A DNA stretch of 64,000 nt from Microbacterium sufflavum (GCF_023091155.1 NZ_JAHWXK010000001.1:620001-684000); one strand, 5' to 3'; counted from the first letter of the stretch, positions 1 to 9,968 are shown. Notes: generated by a model from the sequence alone, not told the origin. Numbers and translations are program-made.

Positions 1-1
1 G

Positions 2-250
2 TACATCTCGATGACGCTGCTGCTGACGATCCTGCTGCGCGTGATCTGGATCTTCAACTTCCCCGACATCATCTACGCGATGACGAACGGCGGCCCGGCC
101 AACCAGACCCACATCATCACGACGTGGATGATCAACTACACGCAGCAGGGCAACTACGGCATCGCGAGCGCCATCGGGCTCATCGTCGTGGCGTTCCTCA
201 TGGTGTTCTGCGCCTTCTATCTGATGGCGATGCGGAGGGTGCAGCGATGA
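2..250 (+). CDS. Carbohydrate ABC transporter permease, MalF/UgpA type (3' part only)
   Basis: The reading frame is open from the left edge, so this is the C-terminal part (about 82 residues) of a longer permease whose start lies outside the window. The visible part holds the motif NGGPANQT, typical of the last periplasmic loop of MalF/UgpA-type sugar permeases, followed by a final membrane helix (about IGLIVVAFLMVFCAFYLMA) and a basic cytoplasmic end. The stop TGA overlaps the ATG of the next permease (ATGA), so the two subunits are translationally coupled. The substrate-binding protein is presumably upstream, off the window. The substrate cannot be told from this fragment. Confidence 0.85.
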   Translation, partial: YISMTLLLTILLRVIWIFNFPDIIYAMTNGGPANQTHIITTWMINYTQQGNYGIASAIGLIVVAFLMVFCAFYLMAMRRVQR

Positions 251-1167
251 CCATCACCTCGACCACCCGGACCGGTTCCTCGATCACCGAGACCCGTCGG
301 ATCACGGTGCCCGACCCGAAGGCCGCTCCGCGACCGAGGCCGCGGGTGACCGTCGGCGGTGTCGTGCGCGTGGTCGGGCTGGCCCTGTGGCTCCTGATCA
401 CGCTGTTCCCGCTGTACTGGATCACGCTCACCGCGTTCAAGTCGCCGGGGACCATCAACCGCTTCCCGATCGAGTACTGGCCGAGCGAGCCCTCGTTCGA
501 CAACTTCACGAGCCTGTTCGAGAAGAGCTCGTTCGGGGTCTTCCTGGCCAACTCGGCGATCGTGGCGGTGTCGGCCGGAGCCGTCGCGACGCTCATCGCC
601 CTGCTCAGCGCCTACGTGCTCGCGCGCTTCGAGTTCCGCGGCAAGGGGGCGATCCTCATCGCGTTCCTGCTGACGCAGATGATCCCCGCGTTCATCGCCC
701 TCGGCCCGCTGTACTCGATGATGACCGACCTGGGCCTCGTCGACACCAAGCCCGGACTCATCCTCGTCTACATCGCGATCTGCATCCCGTTCTCCACCGT
801 GATGCTGCGCGGCTTCTTCGAGAACGTGCCCGACGCGCTGGAGGAGGCGGCGATGATCGACGGCTGCTCGCGCCTGGGAGCCCTGTTCCGGGTGCTGGTG
901 CCGGTCATGACGCCCGGCATCATCGCGGCGTTCATCTTCAACTTCGTCAACTGCTGGAACGAGCTGTTCCTGTCGGTCGTGCTGATGAACACCGACGCGA
1001 ACCGCACCGTGCCCTCGGCGCTGAACGGCTTCATCTCCACGTTCAACATCGACTGGGGCTCCATGTCGGCCGCGGCCGTGCTGACGATCCTGCCGACCAT
1101 GGTGATGTTCGCCCTCGCCAGCCGCTGGATCGTGCAGGGCCTCACGGCCGGTGCCGTGAAGGAGTAG
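247..1167 (+). CDS. Carbohydrate ABC transporter permease, MalG type
   Basis: Inner-membrane subunit of a sugar importer, 306 residues. About 45 polar residues precede the first helix near residue 46; five further helices follow. The EAA loop that docks to the ATPase is seen near residues 199-218 (EEAAMIDGCSRLGALFRVLV). The ATG at 247 overlaps the stop of the preceding permease, which fixes the start; a longer in-frame version from 124 would run through that gene and is rejected. It is the last gene of its operon, followed by a strong hairpin. No ATPase gene accompanies the pair here; such systems often share an MsmK-like ATPase (one is encoded at 17409-18482). Confidence 0.9.
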   Translation: MTITSTTRTGSSITETRRITVPDPKAAPRPRPRVTVGGVVRVVGLALWLLITLFPLYWITLTAFKSPGTINRFPIEYWPSEPSFDNFTSLFEKSSFGVFLANSAIVAVSAGAVATLIALLSAYVLARFEFRGKGAILIAFLLTQMIPAFIALGPLYSMMTDLGLVDTKPGLILVYIAICIPFSTVMLRGFFENVPDALEEAAMIDGCSRLGALFRVLVPVMTPGIIAAFIFNFVNCWNELFLSVVLMNTDANRTVPSALNGFISTFNIDWGSMSAAAVLTILPTMVMFALASRWIVQGLTAGAVKE

Positions 1168-1180
1168 CCCGCGCGCGGAC

Positions 1181-1217
1181 GAAGGCCCCCTCTCGCTGAT
1201 CGCGGGAGGGGGCCTTC
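1181..1217. terminator. Hairpin terminator between convergent genes
   Basis: A 12-bp perfect inverted repeat, GAAGGCCCCCTC (1181-1192) and GAGGGGGCCTTC (1206-1217), with a 13-nt loop. It lies between the stop of the permease (1167) and the stop of the convergent aldo/keto reductase (1229), so it can serve both directions. No T-run is evident. Confidence 0.8.
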
Positions 1218-1228
1218 GCCTGCCCCGG

Positions 1229-2242
1229 TCAGACCAGGCGGCTCTTCGGGGACACGGAGTACGTGTGCTCGGCGTCGCGGTTCACCGTGTCGCCCAGGGC
1301 CTCGTCGATCGCGGACAGCGTGTCGGCGTCGAGCGTCACGCCCGAGGCCTTGACGGTGTCGGCGAGCTGCTCGGGCCGGGAGGCGCCCACCAGGGCCGCC
1401 GCCACGTTGGGGTTCTGCAGCACCCACGCGATCGCGAGCTGCGGCATCGTGAGCCCCGCCTGCTCGGCGATCGGCTTGAGACGCTGCACCGCGGTGAGGA
1501 TGTCGTCCTGCAGGAAGCTCTGGATGAACCCGGCCCCGGAGTTCTGGTCGGTCGCGCGCGAGCCCTCCGGCACCGGCTGCCCGGGCAGGTACTTGCCGCT
1601 GAGCACGCCCTGCGCCATCGGCGACCACACGATCTGCGAGATGCCCAGCTCCTCCGACGCGGGCACGACCTTGCCCTCGATCACGCGCCACAGCATCGAG
1701 TACTGCGGCTGGTTCGAGATGAGCTGGATGCCGAGCTGCGTCGCCAGCGCGTGACCCTCGCGCAGCTGCTCGGCCGTCCACTCCGAGACGCCGATGTAGA
1801 GCGCCTTGCCCTGCCGCACGACGTCGGCGAACGCCTGGAACGTCTCCTCCAGCGGGGTCTCGTAGTCGAAGCGGTGCGCCTGGTACAGGTCGACGTAGTC
1901 GGTGCCGAGGCGCTTCAGCGAGCCGTTGATCGACTCCATGATGTGCTTGCGGCTCAGGCCGGTGTCGTTCGGGCCCTTCGGGCCGGTCGGGAAGTAGACC
2001 TTCGTGAAGATCTCGAGCCCTTCGCGGCGCTGGCCCTCGAGCGCCTTGCCGAGCACGACCTCGGCCGCCGTGTTGGCGTAGGTGTCGGCGGTGTCGAACG
2101 TGGTGATGCCGGCGTCGAGCGCCGCATGGACGGTCTTGACGGCCGCGTCGTCTTCGACCTGCGAGGCGTGCGTGACCCAGTTGCCGTAGGTGATCTCCGA
2201 GACCTTGAGACCACTGTTGCCGAGATAGCGATAGTTGACCAT
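1229..2242 (-). CDS. Aldo/keto reductase, Kv-beta-like family
   Basis: NADPH-dependent oxidoreductase of the aldo/keto reductase superfamily, 337 residues, the usual size for the potassium-channel-beta-like branch. It opens with the strand typical of that branch (MVNYRYLGNSGLKVS). The catalytic tetrad is visible: Asp50 in TTFDTADTY, Tyr55, Lys81 in FTKV, His123 in QAHR. The C-terminal part carries the NADP-binding stretch around LVGASRPEQ. No neighbour suggests a particular substrate. It stands alone between a terminator and the MocR gene. Confidence 0.9.
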   Translation of the reverse strand: MVNYRYLGNSGLKVSEITYGNWVTHASQVEDDAAVKTVHAALDAGITTFDTADTYANTAAEVVLGKALEGQRREGLEIFTKVYFPTGPKGPNDTGLSRKHIMESINGSLKRLGTDYVDLYQAHRFDYETPLEETFQAFADVVRQGKALYIGVSEWTAEQLREGHALATQLGIQLISNQPQYSMLWRVIEGKVVPASEELGISQIVWSPMAQGVLSGKYLPGQPVPEGSRATDQNSGAGFIQSFLQDDILTAVQRLKPIAEQAGLTMPQLAIAWVLQNPNVAAALVGASRPEQLADTVKASGVTLDADTLSAIDEALGDTVNRDAEHTYSVSPKSRLV

Positions 2243-2271
2243 GGATCAACGCTAGTCCCGGCGGCGGACGC

Positions 2272-3771
2272 TCAGGCCGGTCGGCCGAGGGATTCCCGAT
2301 ACTCGCCCCACGCCGCGCCCAGGCGGCGCACCCCTTCCGTGAGCACGTCATCGGGCGCCGTGAAGGGCAGGCGCACGTGGTCGTCGGGGGCCGTGGGGGA
2401 CGCGGCGAAGGCGGCGGTGCCGGCGATCGAGACGCCGTGGGTCGCCGCGACGCGGGCGAGAGCCGACGCGGACCCCCGGGGCAGCGCGGCCCACAGCGCC
2501 AGTCCGCCCCGCGGCGCCACGTACGTCCAGTCGGGCAGGTGCTCGGCCATCAGGTGCTCCAGCAGCCGCAGCCGCTCCCGGTGCACGCGGCTGTTGGCCC
2601 GCCGCAGCTCGTCGGCGTGCGCGATGAGGTCGAGCGCGAGCAGCTGACCGGGCACGCTCGTGGACTGGTCGGCGAGCTGCCGGGCGCCGCGCAGACGCCG
2701 CACCAGCACCGGGTCGGCACGCAGCCACCCGATCCGCAGCCCCGCCCACGCCCACTTCGACACCGACTCGACGACCATCACGGGGGCGTCCGGTCGCTCC
2801 GAGGCGAGCGTGGGCGGCACGACGCCGTCGAACGAGATCCCCGCGACGACGCGGTCCTCGATCACCGGCACACCGTACTGCGCGGCGAGCTCGGCCACGC
2901 GGTGCCGGGCCGCGGCGGGCAGGCGCGTGCCCGTGGGGTTCTGGTGGTGGGGGTTGAGCGCCACCAGCACGGGGCGCAGCCGGGCCATCGCCTGCTCCAG
3001 CGCGACCACGTCGAGGCCGTCCGCGCCCATCGGCACCCCCTGCACGGTGCCGCCGCGCAGCCCCACGCTGTCGGTCACCCCGGGCCAGGTGATCTCCTCC
3101 GCGAGCACGATGTCGCCCGGCTCGACGAGCGCGTTCACCACGAGGCTGATCGCTTGCTGCGCGCCGTGCGTCACCAGGATCTGCTCGGGCGTGGTGGGCG
3201 TGCCCTCCGCGCGGTACATCTCGGCGATCAGCTCGCGCAGCACCGGGAGCCCTGCGGGGTCGGTCTCGGGCAGCAGCGCGAGGTCGAGACGCGGCTGATG
3301 GTCGCGGATCAGCTGCACGCCGAGCTCCGGGATCTGCGGCACCGTGCGCAGCAGGTCGATCGTGTTCGGCACCGCGGAGAACAGGGCCTCGCCGCGACCG
3401 GGACGCGCAGGGGCGGTGGGGGCACCGGTCCCCGCCACGCGGGTGCCGCTCCCCTGCCGCCGCTCCACGAGCTCCTGCTCCGCGAGCACGGCGTAGGCGG
3501 AGACGACCGTGCCGCGCGACACCGACACCGCGGACGCCAGGGAGCGCTCGGCCGGCAGCCGGTCGCCCGCGCGGAGCTCGCCACCCGCGATCAGCGCCGA
3601 GATGCCGCGCGCGAGCCGGGTCGCCAGCGTTCCGTCGCCGTGGGTCCAGCGGCCGAGCCGAGCGGCCAGCCCCTCGGTCGACACCTCGCCCGCTCGCACC
3701 AGCGGAGTCGCGCGATCCCGGGCCGATCCGTGGTCCATCGGCGCCGCATTGGCCCTGTCGTCCGTGTCCAT
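2272..3771 (-). CDS. MocR-type transcriptional regulator (GntR wHTH + aminotransferase domain)
   Basis: 499 residues. The N-terminal third is a GntR-type winged helix (ATRLARGISALIAGGELRAG...LPAERSLASAVSVSRGTV). The rest is a fold-type I aminotransferase domain with NPHHQNPTG and the PLP lysine in SVSKWAWAGLRIGW. Such proteins use PLP or a related amine as effector. The start at 3771 (MDTDD) is chosen because it leaves a short intergenic region to the divergent gene at 3791; an upstream in-frame start at 3852 would run into that gene. The adjacent TGGACCA repeats are a plausible binding site. PdxR (vitamin B6) is one possible role, but no pdxST is present. Confidence 0.85.
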   Translation of the reverse strand: MDTDDRANAAPMDHGSARDRATPLVRAGEVSTEGLAARLGRWTHGDGTLATRLARGISALIAGGELRAGDRLPAERSLASAVSVSRGTVVSAYAVLAEQELVERRQGSGTRVAGTGAPTAPARPGRGEALFSAVPNTIDLLRTVPQIPELGVQLIRDHQPRLDLALLPETDPAGLPVLRELIAEMYRAEGTPTTPEQILVTHGAQQAISLVVNALVEPGDIVLAEEITWPGVTDSVGLRGGTVQGVPMGADGLDVVALEQAMARLRPVLVALNPHHQNPTGTRLPAAARHRVAELAAQYGVPVIEDRVVAGISFDGVVPPTLASERPDAPVMVVESVSKWAWAGLRIGWLRADPVLVRRLRGARQLADQSTSVPGQLLALDLIAHADELRRANSRVHRERLRLLEHLMAEHLPDWTYVAPRGGLALWAALPRGSASALARVAATHGVSIAGTAAFAASPTAPDDHVRLPFTAPDDVLTEGVRRLGAAWGEYRESLGRPA

Positions 3772-3783
3772 GTGACCCGATTC

Positions 3784-3852
3784 TGGACCAATGGACACCT
3801 CCACCACTACTCTCACGCCGGATCTGGGGCCAATCCCCGCGGATTGGACCAT
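3784..3852. promoter_or_regulatory. Candidate MocR operator: direct repeats plus CCAATCC palindrome
   Basis: TGGACCA occurs twice in the same orientation, at 3784-3790 and 3845-3851, 61 bp apart (about six helical turns). Between them lies a perfect inverted repeat CCAATCC-CCGC-GGATTGG at 3830-3847. MocR regulators are known to bind spaced repeats beside their own gene. The second copy would lie inside the divergent coding region if that gene starts at 3791. Binding is inferred. Confidence 0.5.
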
Positions 3853-4264
3853 CGACCGGTTGCTCGCTCACCTCGCCGACGACCGTGCGCTCGACGACCC
3901 CGCGCTGGTCGGCCCCCTGCGCCGCCTCGACGCCGCGATCACGGGGAGCGACGGCGGGCGGCCGCTCGCCGCGATCGTGCTCGTCCGCTCCCTGGTCCTC
4001 GCCGTCGCCGCGACGCCGGCCCTCCGCGCGCGGACCCTGCACGACGTGCTCACGTCCGCCCGCGCGCGGGGTGCCGGGGTGCCGCGCGACGCCCGGGCCC
4101 CGCACGACGCCCCTGCGCATCGCCCCGCCGCTGCCGCGGACCCGGGCACCGCGGGGCCGTTCACGGCACCGGGCTCCCCCGCCGGCGCACGGACCCCCGT
4201 GCGGGACGCGGATCCCTCAGCCACCGCGGGGCGCGCGAGCGGGCGCGAGCGTCAGGTGGCCTGA
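3791..4264 (+). CDS. Hypothetical protein divergent from the MocR regulator
   Basis: 157 residues, not recognised. The first 80 residues look protein-like, with mixed helices (DRLLAHLADDRALDDPALVGPLRRLDAAI, then a hydrophobic stretch LAAIVLVRSLVLAVAA). The second half is Ala/Pro/Arg-rich and of low complexity. The end overlaps the convergent DUF4407 gene by 13 bp. Divergence from a MocR gene across candidate operator repeats suggests it may be the regulator's target. In such GC-rich DNA the open frame alone is weak evidence, and the true start may be later. Confidence 0.4.
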   Translation: MDTSTTTLTPDLGPIPADWTIDRLLAHLADDRALDDPALVGPLRRLDAAITGSDGGRPLAAIVLVRSLVLAVAATPALRARTLHDVLTSARARGAGVPRDARAPHDAPAHRPAAAADPGTAGPFTAPGSPAGARTPVRDADPSATAGRASGRERQVA

Positions 4265-5724
4265 GCGCCCGGGGTCGTGACGATGTCGGCGCGGTCGCGG
4301 AAGCCCTCGGCCGTCACCCGGTCGAGCGCCACCTGCTTGCGGATCGCGACGGCCTTCTCGTACAGGCTCGGGTCGCCGTAGCTCGTGAGCACCTTCACCA
4401 GCACCGGCAGCAGCTCGATCATGAAGAACAGCGCGGCGATCAGGATGTGCGCCCACAGGATGGCCGGCTCCTTCTCGCTGAGCCGGTTGAGTCCGCTGAT
4501 CTGGCTGAGCAGCCCCACCGCACCCGCGTTGCCCTGCGCGACCGCATCCGCGCGGGCGTTGTACGCGGCGAGCGCCTGGTCATACGTCTCGCGCGCGGCC
4601 GGAAGCTCGTCCTTCGCCTGCTGGCGGTTCTGCGTCTCGGAGGTCGAGGTGTTCTCCTTGGCGGCGGTGCCGGCGGCCGCGAGCTCGTCGTTGGCCGTGC
4701 GCAGCTGGGCGGCCAGCGCGTCGTAGGTCTGCTGCGCCTCGGCGAGCTGGGCCTGCGCGGCCTGCGAGCTCGCGCCCTCGCCGTTCACCCCGGTGCACCC
4801 GGGGACGGTGCCAGCGCCCTCGCCCGTCAGCTCGCACTGGTAGAGCACGCGCGCCTGGTCGATCACGGCCTGCTGCGCGGTCATCTTCGCGGTGAGGTCG
4901 TCGACCGTGGCCTGCGCGGCCGACTCGCTGGCGGACGACGAGTCGGTGCCCGCGACGATCCCGGTCGCCGCCTGGTTCTCCAGCTCCGAGACCCGCTCGG
5001 AGGCGGCATCGAGGGCCTTGCGCTCCGGGCCCGATTCGAGCGCCTCCTGATCGGACTGCGCCTGGACGATGTTGGTCGCGGCGACCTCGCGAGAGATGTC
5101 GTTGTGGAAGATCTGCAGCACGAGCGGCTCCGCCACGACGAAGCCGATGATGGCCGCCATGATCACCCGCGGGATCGCCAGCCCGATGAGCTTCCACACG
5201 TTCCTGGTCGACGTCATGGTCGAGGTGAGGAACCGGTCGAGGTTGAAGATGATGAGCGCCCACACCACCGCGAGCGGCACCGCGAGCCAGATCGCGGCCT
5301 GCACACCCGTGGTCAGCGCGAACAGCATCGAGATCGCGGACACCAGTGCGGTGCCGGCGAGCACGAAGAACATCTGCACGAAGCGGGGCGTCTCGCCGGG
5401 CACGCGGTCGAGGATCTCGCCCTCCGCGCCGCCGAGGATCGCGAGGGCGCGGAGTCGCTCGGCGGCCGTGCGGCGACGACGGGGCGGGCGGACGCGACGC
5501 GCGCGGGCCGGCTGCTCCTCGGTTGCGGCATCGGCGTCGGCGTCCTCCGTCGTCCGCGCGGACTCGGCACGCTCCGGAGCGTCGACGAAGGGGTCGGGGT
5601 CGGGTCCCGTCGGCTCGAACTCGCGCAGGAAGTCGAGGTCATCCGTCTCGGCGTTCGGGTCGCCGTCGAGGATGATCCGACCCTGCGAGTCGAAGCGACC
5701 CGGGCGATGGGCGGAATAGGGCAT
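4252..5724 (-). CDS. DUF4407 domain membrane protein
   Basis: 490 residues. An acidic, Arg-rich cytoplasmic N-terminus of about 110 residues is followed by two close membrane helices (FFVLAGTALVSAISMLFALT; AIWLAVPLAVVWALIIFNLD). A third helix (VIMAAIIGFVVAEPLVLQIF) precedes a long periplasmic or cytoplasmic coiled coil of about 200 residues (heptads with many Ala/Gln/Glu and one Cys pair). The last helix (AILWAHILIAALFFMIELLP) follows. This is the layout of the DUF4407 family, of unknown function. The start at 5724 (MPYSAHRPG) is preferred over 5832, which is Arg-rich and runs toward rlmN. Confidence 0.8.
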   Translation of the reverse strand: MPYSAHRPGRFDSQGRIILDGDPNAETDDLDFLREFEPTGPDPDPFVDAPERAESARTTEDADADAATEEQPARARRVRPPRRRRTAAERLRALAILGGAEGEILDRVPGETPRFVQMFFVLAGTALVSAISMLFALTTGVQAAIWLAVPLAVVWALIIFNLDRFLTSTMTSTRNVWKLIGLAIPRVIMAAIIGFVVAEPLVLQIFHNDISREVAATNIVQAQSDQEALESGPERKALDAASERVSELENQAATGIVAGTDSSSASESAAQATVDDLTAKMTAQQAVIDQARVLYQCELTGEGAGTVPGCTGVNGEGASSQAAQAQLAEAQQTYDALAAQLRTANDELAAAGTAAKENTSTSETQNRQQAKDELPAARETYDQALAAYNARADAVAQGNAGAVGLLSQISGLNRLSEKEPAILWAHILIAALFFMIELLPVLVKVLTSYGDPSLYEKAVAIRKQVALDRVTAEGFRDRADIVTTPGAQAT

Positions 5725-5774
5725 CCGGACAGGGTACGAAGCCCGCCTTGGAGTCGCTCTCAGGAAAGCCCTGA

Positions 5775-7064
5775 TCAGGCCATCGCGGCGGCGGCGGCCT
5801 CGTCCTCGGTGGTGGCGACGAGCTGACCGCACGCCCCGTCGATCTCCTTGCCGCGGGTGTCGCGGAGGGTGGTCGGGATGCCGGCGTCGTTGAGGCGGCG
5901 CACGAACTCGTCGGTCACGTCACGCTCGGACGAGGTCCAGATCGACCCGGGCGTCGGGTTCAGCGGGATCGGGTTGACGTGCACCCAGCCGCGACCGCGC
6001 TGGTTGAGCTTCTCGGCCAGCAGGTCGGCACGCCAGGCGTGGTCGTTCATGTCCTTGATGAGCGCGTACTCGATCGACACGCGACGGCCGGTCTTGGCGT
6101 AGTAGTCGTAGGCGGCGTCGAGGGCCTCGTCGACCTTCCACCGCGAGTTCACCGGGATGAGCTCATCGCGCAGGTGGTCGTCGGGCGCGTGCAGCGACAG
6201 CGCGAAGGTGACCGGGATGTTCTCGTCGGCGAGCTTCCTGATCGCGGGCACGAGGCCGACCGTGGAGACCGTGATGCCGCGGGCGCTCATGCCCAGGCCG
6301 TCGGGCTGCGGCGCGACCATGATGCGCACCGCATCCATCACGCGCTTGTAGTTCGCGAGAGGCTCGCCCATGCCCATGAAGACGATGTTCGACACGCGCT
6401 CCATCGAGTGGTCGTCGCGCTTCTTGCCGCCCAGCTCGCCGTTCGCGATCGCCCGGTTGGCCCGCACGATCTGCTCGATGATCTCGGCGGTCGACATGTT
6501 GCGGGTCAGCCCGGCCTGGCCGGTCGCGCAGAACGGGCAGTTCATGCCGCAGCCGGCCTGGCTCGACACGCACAGGGTGATGCGGCCGGGGTAGCGCATG
6601 AGCACCGACTCGACGAGCGCGCCGTCGTGCAGGCGCCACAGGAACTTGATCGTGTCGCCACGGTCGGTCTCCAGCCGGCGCACCTCGGTCATCAACGGCG
6701 GGAGCATGCCCGCGACCAGCTCGTCGCGGATCCCGGCGGGGAGGTCGGTCATCTCGGCCGGGTCGGACGTGTAGTGGCGGAAGTAGTGGGTGGCGAGCTG
6801 CTTGGCGCGGAAGCCGGGCAGCCCGAGCTCCTTCACCTTCGAGATGCGCTCGGCCGGGGTGAGGTCGGCCAGGTGCACCGGCGGCTTGCCGCGCTTGGGG
6901 CTCGCGAACTGCAGCAGCGGACGACCCTCGGCGTCTTTCTTCTGCGTCCAGCCCTCGGTCGCCGGGCGCACCTGGGGGGCACGGGTCTCACGGATCGCCC
7001 CCGAGCGGGACGACGCGGGCGCTGCCTGGGGGCGCGTCTCGCGCGTGCGGGGGTTCTCAGTCAT
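5775..7064 (-). CDS. rlmN: 23S rRNA (adenine-2503-C2)-methyltransferase, radical SAM
   Basis: 429 residues. RlmN methylates A2503 of 23S rRNA (and A37 of some tRNAs) using two SAM molecules. The radical-SAM cluster motif is CGMNCPFC, with Cys172, Cys176 and Cys179. GMGEPLANY, which contacts SAM, and the conserved C-terminal Cys in DGACGQL that holds the methyl intermediate are present. The N-terminal 45 residues are a variable polar extension. The start at 7064 (MTENPRTRE) fits; reading further upstream enters the iolD gene in the wrong frame. It lies 44 bp after iolD but is a housekeeping gene, probably with its own promoter. Confidence 0.95.
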   Translation of the reverse strand: MTENPRTRETRPQAAPASSRSGAIRETRAPQVRPATEGWTQKKDAEGRPLLQFASPKRGKPPVHLADLTPAERISKVKELGLPGFRAKQLATHYFRHYTSDPAEMTDLPAGIRDELVAGMLPPLMTEVRRLETDRGDTIKFLWRLHDGALVESVLMRYPGRITLCVSSQAGCGMNCPFCATGQAGLTRNMSTAEIIEQIVRANRAIANGELGGKKRDDHSMERVSNIVFMGMGEPLANYKRVMDAVRIMVAPQPDGLGMSARGITVSTVGLVPAIRKLADENIPVTFALSLHAPDDHLRDELIPVNSRWKVDEALDAAYDYYAKTGRRVSIEYALIKDMNDHAWRADLLAEKLNQRGRGWVHVNPIPLNPTPGSIWTSSERDVTDEFVRRLNDAGIPTTLRDTRGKEIDGACGQLVATTEDEAAAAAMA

Positions 7065-7108
7065 CCTTCCAGGATACCGGGGGCCGGGTGGGAGGCGGCT
7101 GGGCCGGA

Positions 7109-9019
7109 TCAGCCGAGCAGCGGGCGCTGCGCCGTGCGCTGCTGCTCGTACTCCGCGCGGGCCCGCCGGGCGCTGTCGGTCGACGCGACCTCGGCGACCG
7201 GCACGTCCCACCAGCCCTCGCCGTCCGGCGCGTAGACCGTGGGGTCGCTCTCCACGTGGATCACGGTGGTGCGCTCCGCCGCCTTCGCCGCGCGCACCGC
7301 CGCCCGCAGGTCCTCGATCGCGGAGGGACCGGGGGCGACCTCGATCACGTCGACGCCGTAGCTGCGCGCGTTCATGGCGAGGTCGACCGGCAGCACGTCG
7401 CCGTGCTGGAAGCTGCGGGCCTGCGCGTCGTACCGGCGGTATTTCGTGCCGAAGCGCTCCGACCCGACCGTCTCGGACAGGTGCCCGATCGACGCGAAGC
7501 CCTGGTTCTGGATGAGCACCACGATGAGCTTGATGCCCTCCGCCACCGCCGTCGCGAGCTCGGAGCTGAGCATGAGGTAGGAGCCGTCGCCGACCATCAC
7601 CACCACGTCCCGGTCGTCGCCCGCCGCCTCCAGCCCGCGCTTGACGCCCAGCCCGCCCGCGATCTCGTAGCCCATCGTGGAGAAGGCGTACTCCACGTGG
7701 TAGCCGAGCGGGTCGCTGACGCGCCACAGCTTGTGCAGGTCGCCGGGCAGCGAACCCGCGGCCTGCACGATCACGTCACGGTCCGCGACCTCGGCCCGCA
7801 CCGCCCCGATGATCTCGGGCTGCCCCGGCAGGTCGCGGCCGGTCGGGGCGAGGGCGGCGTCGACCGTCGCGTCCCACTCCCGCTTCTGCGCGGCGGCCTC
7901 GTCGGCGAGCTCCGTGCGCACGCGGGTGCCGCGCAGCTCGGCGGTCAGCGCCTCCAGCGCCTCCCGGGCGTCGGCGATCACCGGCAGCTGCGTGCCGTGC
8001 TTGTAGGCGTCGAACGGGGCGACGTTCACGTTCACGAACACCGCGTCGGGGTGCTGGAAGGCCGACCTCGACGCCGTCGTGAAGTCGCTGTACCGCGTTC
8101 CGACGCCGATGATCACGTCGGCCTGGGCCGCGAGCCGGTTCGCGGCCGTGGAGCCGGTGGCGCCGACCCCGCCCAGGTACTGCGGGTGATCCCACGGCAG
8201 CACGCCGCCGCCCGCCTGGGTCGTGCCGACGGGGATGCCGGTCGCCTCGACGAAGTCGCGCAGCGCGCCCTCCGCCTCGGAGTACAGCACACCGCCGCCC
8301 GCGATGAGGAACGGTCGCCGGGCCCCGCGGATCGCGGCGACCGCCCTGGCCAGGGGTCCGCGCTCGGGGAGCGGCCGGCGCACGTGCCACTCCCGCTCCT
8401 GCAGGAACTCGACCGGCACGTCCAGCGCCTCGGCCTGCACGTCTTCCGGCAGCGCGATCGTCACGGCCCCGGTCTCGGCCGGATCCGTGAGCACCCGCAG
8501 CGCGGCGAGCGCCACGGAGAACAGCTGCTCCGGCCGCTGCACCCTGTCGAAGAACACCGACACCGGGCGGAAGGCGTCGTTGACGGTGAGCCCGATGTCG
8601 TGCGGTCGCTCCAGCTGCTGCAGCACCGGGTCGGCGACGCGCGTGGCGAAGGTGTCGCTGGGGAGCAGCAGCGCGGGCAGGCGGTTGGTGGTCGCCAGGG
8701 CCGCACCGGTGAGCATGTTCGTGGCGCCGGGGCCCACCGAGGCCGTGCTGGCGAACGTCGCGCGGCGGCGGTGCATCCGTGCGAACCCGACGGCCTGGTG
8801 CACCATCGCCTGCTCGTTGCGCGCCTGGTGGTACGGCATCAGCTCCGGCTGCTCGAGGTGGTACTGCTGCAGCGCCTGCCCGAGACCGGCGACGTTGCCG
8901 TGCCCGAAGATGCCGAACATGCCGGGGATCGTGCGCTCGCGGTGCTCGCCGTCGACCGTCCACTGCTGCGCCAGGAACTCCACCAGCGCCTGGCCGACCG
9001 TCATCCGCCTCGTCCGCAT
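7109..9019 (-). CDS. iolD: 3D-(3,5/4)-trihydroxycyclohexane-1,2-dione hydrolase
   Basis: 636 residues. The enzyme is ThDP-dependent and opens the cyclohexane ring of the inositol intermediate to give 5-deoxy-glucuronate. It shows the three-domain ThDP-enzyme layout: N-terminal pyrimidine domain ([18 protein letters not shown], catalytic Glu region near ARNEQAM), a middle domain, and the diphosphate-binding motif GDGSYLM...NQ near the C-terminal third. The ATG at 9019 shares one base with the iolB stop (TGATG), confirming coupling and the start. It is the last gene of the iolC-barrel-iolA-iolB-iolD operon. Confidence 0.95.
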   Translation of the reverse strand: MRTRRMTVGQALVEFLAQQWTVDGEHRERTIPGMFGIFGHGNVAGLGQALQQYHLEQPELMPYHQARNEQAMVHQAVGFARMHRRRATFASTASVGPGATNMLTGAALATTNRLPALLLPSDTFATRVADPVLQQLERPHDIGLTVNDAFRPVSVFFDRVQRPEQLFSVALAALRVLTDPAETGAVTIALPEDVQAEALDVPVEFLQEREWHVRRPLPERGPLARAVAAIRGARRPFLIAGGGVLYSEAEGALRDFVEATGIPVGTTQAGGGVLPWDHPQYLGGVGATGSTAANRLAAQADVIIGVGTRYSDFTTASRSAFQHPDAVFVNVNVAPFDAYKHGTQLPVIADAREALEALTAELRGTRVRTELADEAAAQKREWDATVDAALAPTGRDLPGQPEIIGAVRAEVADRDVIVQAAGSLPGDLHKLWRVSDPLGYHVEYAFSTMGYEIAGGLGVKRGLEAAGDDRDVVVMVGDGSYLMLSSELATAVAEGIKLIVVLIQNQGFASIGHLSETVGSERFGTKYRRYDAQARSFQHGDVLPVDLAMNARSYGVDVIEVAPGPSAIEDLRAAVRAAKAAERTTVIHVESDPTVYAPDGEGWWDVPVAEVASTDSARRARAEYEQQRTAQRPLLG

Positions 9020-9930
9020 CACTGCGCTCCTTCTGCTCGATAGGGAAGCCGCGGGTCGATGTCCTGCCCGCTCCAGCTGTCGCGCACCCACGCGTGCGCG
9101 GGGTCGTCGGTGATGAGCCACGAGCGCTCCGGGTCGGGGCCCGCCATCACGTTCAGGTAGTAGAGGTCGTAGCCGGGGGCGGCGACCGCTGGCCCGTGAT
9201 AGCCGTAGGGCACGAGCGCGACATCGCCCGTGCGCACCATCGCCGAGACGTCGATGTCGCCCGCGTCCGAGGAGTAGGTGGCGAACATCCCGAACGCCGC
9301 GTCGGCCGACGCCGCCCGCCCGCCGTCACGCGTGGGCGCGGCCTCGAAGTAGTAGATCTCCTCCAGGCGCGACTCCCGCCCCGGCACGTGGGCGTCGTGC
9401 TTGTGCGGCGGGTACGACGACCAGTTCTCCGCGGGAGTGAGCACCTCGCACACGATCAGGCGCTCCGCGTCGAGGGTCGCCGGGGTGCCGAAGTTGTGCA
9501 CCTGCCGGCTCGACCGCCCCGCCCCGCGCAGCTCGACCGGGGTCTCATCGGCGCGGAGGTGCCGGGTGGGATGCACGACCGTCGTCGGGGCGGAGGCCAC
9601 CGCGACCCGTCCGGTCCCGCGGATCACCGCGGTCGCGGCGCACGAGAGGTACAGCACGTCGGTGGGACCCTGGAACACGGAGGTCCGTCCGGCGAGGGTC
9701 GTCTCCGTCGTCGCGCCGCCCTCGGTGTGCGTCACCGTGAAGGAGCCCGCGAGCGGGACGACGATGCGCTCGACCCCGGACTCGGCGAGCGCGAGGCTCT
9801 CCCCGTCCGCGAGCACGCCCACGCGCAGGCCCGTGTGCGCCCACCCCGGCAGCGCCTCGTCGACCACGCTCTCCCAGCCGTCGCGGCCGAGGGCACCGCG
9901 CGGGTGGAACCACGGATCGTTCGCGGTCAT
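9019..9930 (-). CDS. iolB: 5-deoxy-glucuronate isomerase
   Basis: 303 residues. It converts 5-deoxy-glucuronate to 2-deoxy-5-keto-gluconate, the substrate of IolC. This is a bicupin-type isomerase with metal ligands in YPPHKHD and the following Glu in RLEEIYYFE. A C-terminal cupin half carries GDVALVPYGYHGP. It starts 38 bp after iolA and its stop overlaps the iolD start by one base. Length and motifs match the family fully. Confidence 0.95.
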   Translation of the reverse strand: MTANDPWFHPRGALGRDGWESVVDEALPGWAHTGLRVGVLADGESLALAESGVERIVVPLAGSFTVTHTEGGATTETTLAGRTSVFQGPTDVLYLSCAATAVIRGTGRVAVASAPTTVVHPTRHLRADETPVELRGAGRSSRQVHNFGTPATLDAERLIVCEVLTPAENWSSYPPHKHDAHVPGRESRLEEIYYFEAAPTRDGGRAASADAAFGMFATYSSDAGDIDVSAMVRTGDVALVPYGYHGPAVAAPGYDLYYLNVMAGPDPERSWLITDDPAHAWVRDSWSGQDIDPRLPYRAEGAQ

Positions 9931-9968
9931 GGCGCCTCCTGTCGGTGTCGATCGGATGGTCGGTGTCG

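Noticed and set aside
2377..5826. A plus-strand open frame of about 1150 codons
   Set aside because: Runs antisense to the MocR and DUF4407 genes and through the divergent region; composition is typical of a shadow frame.
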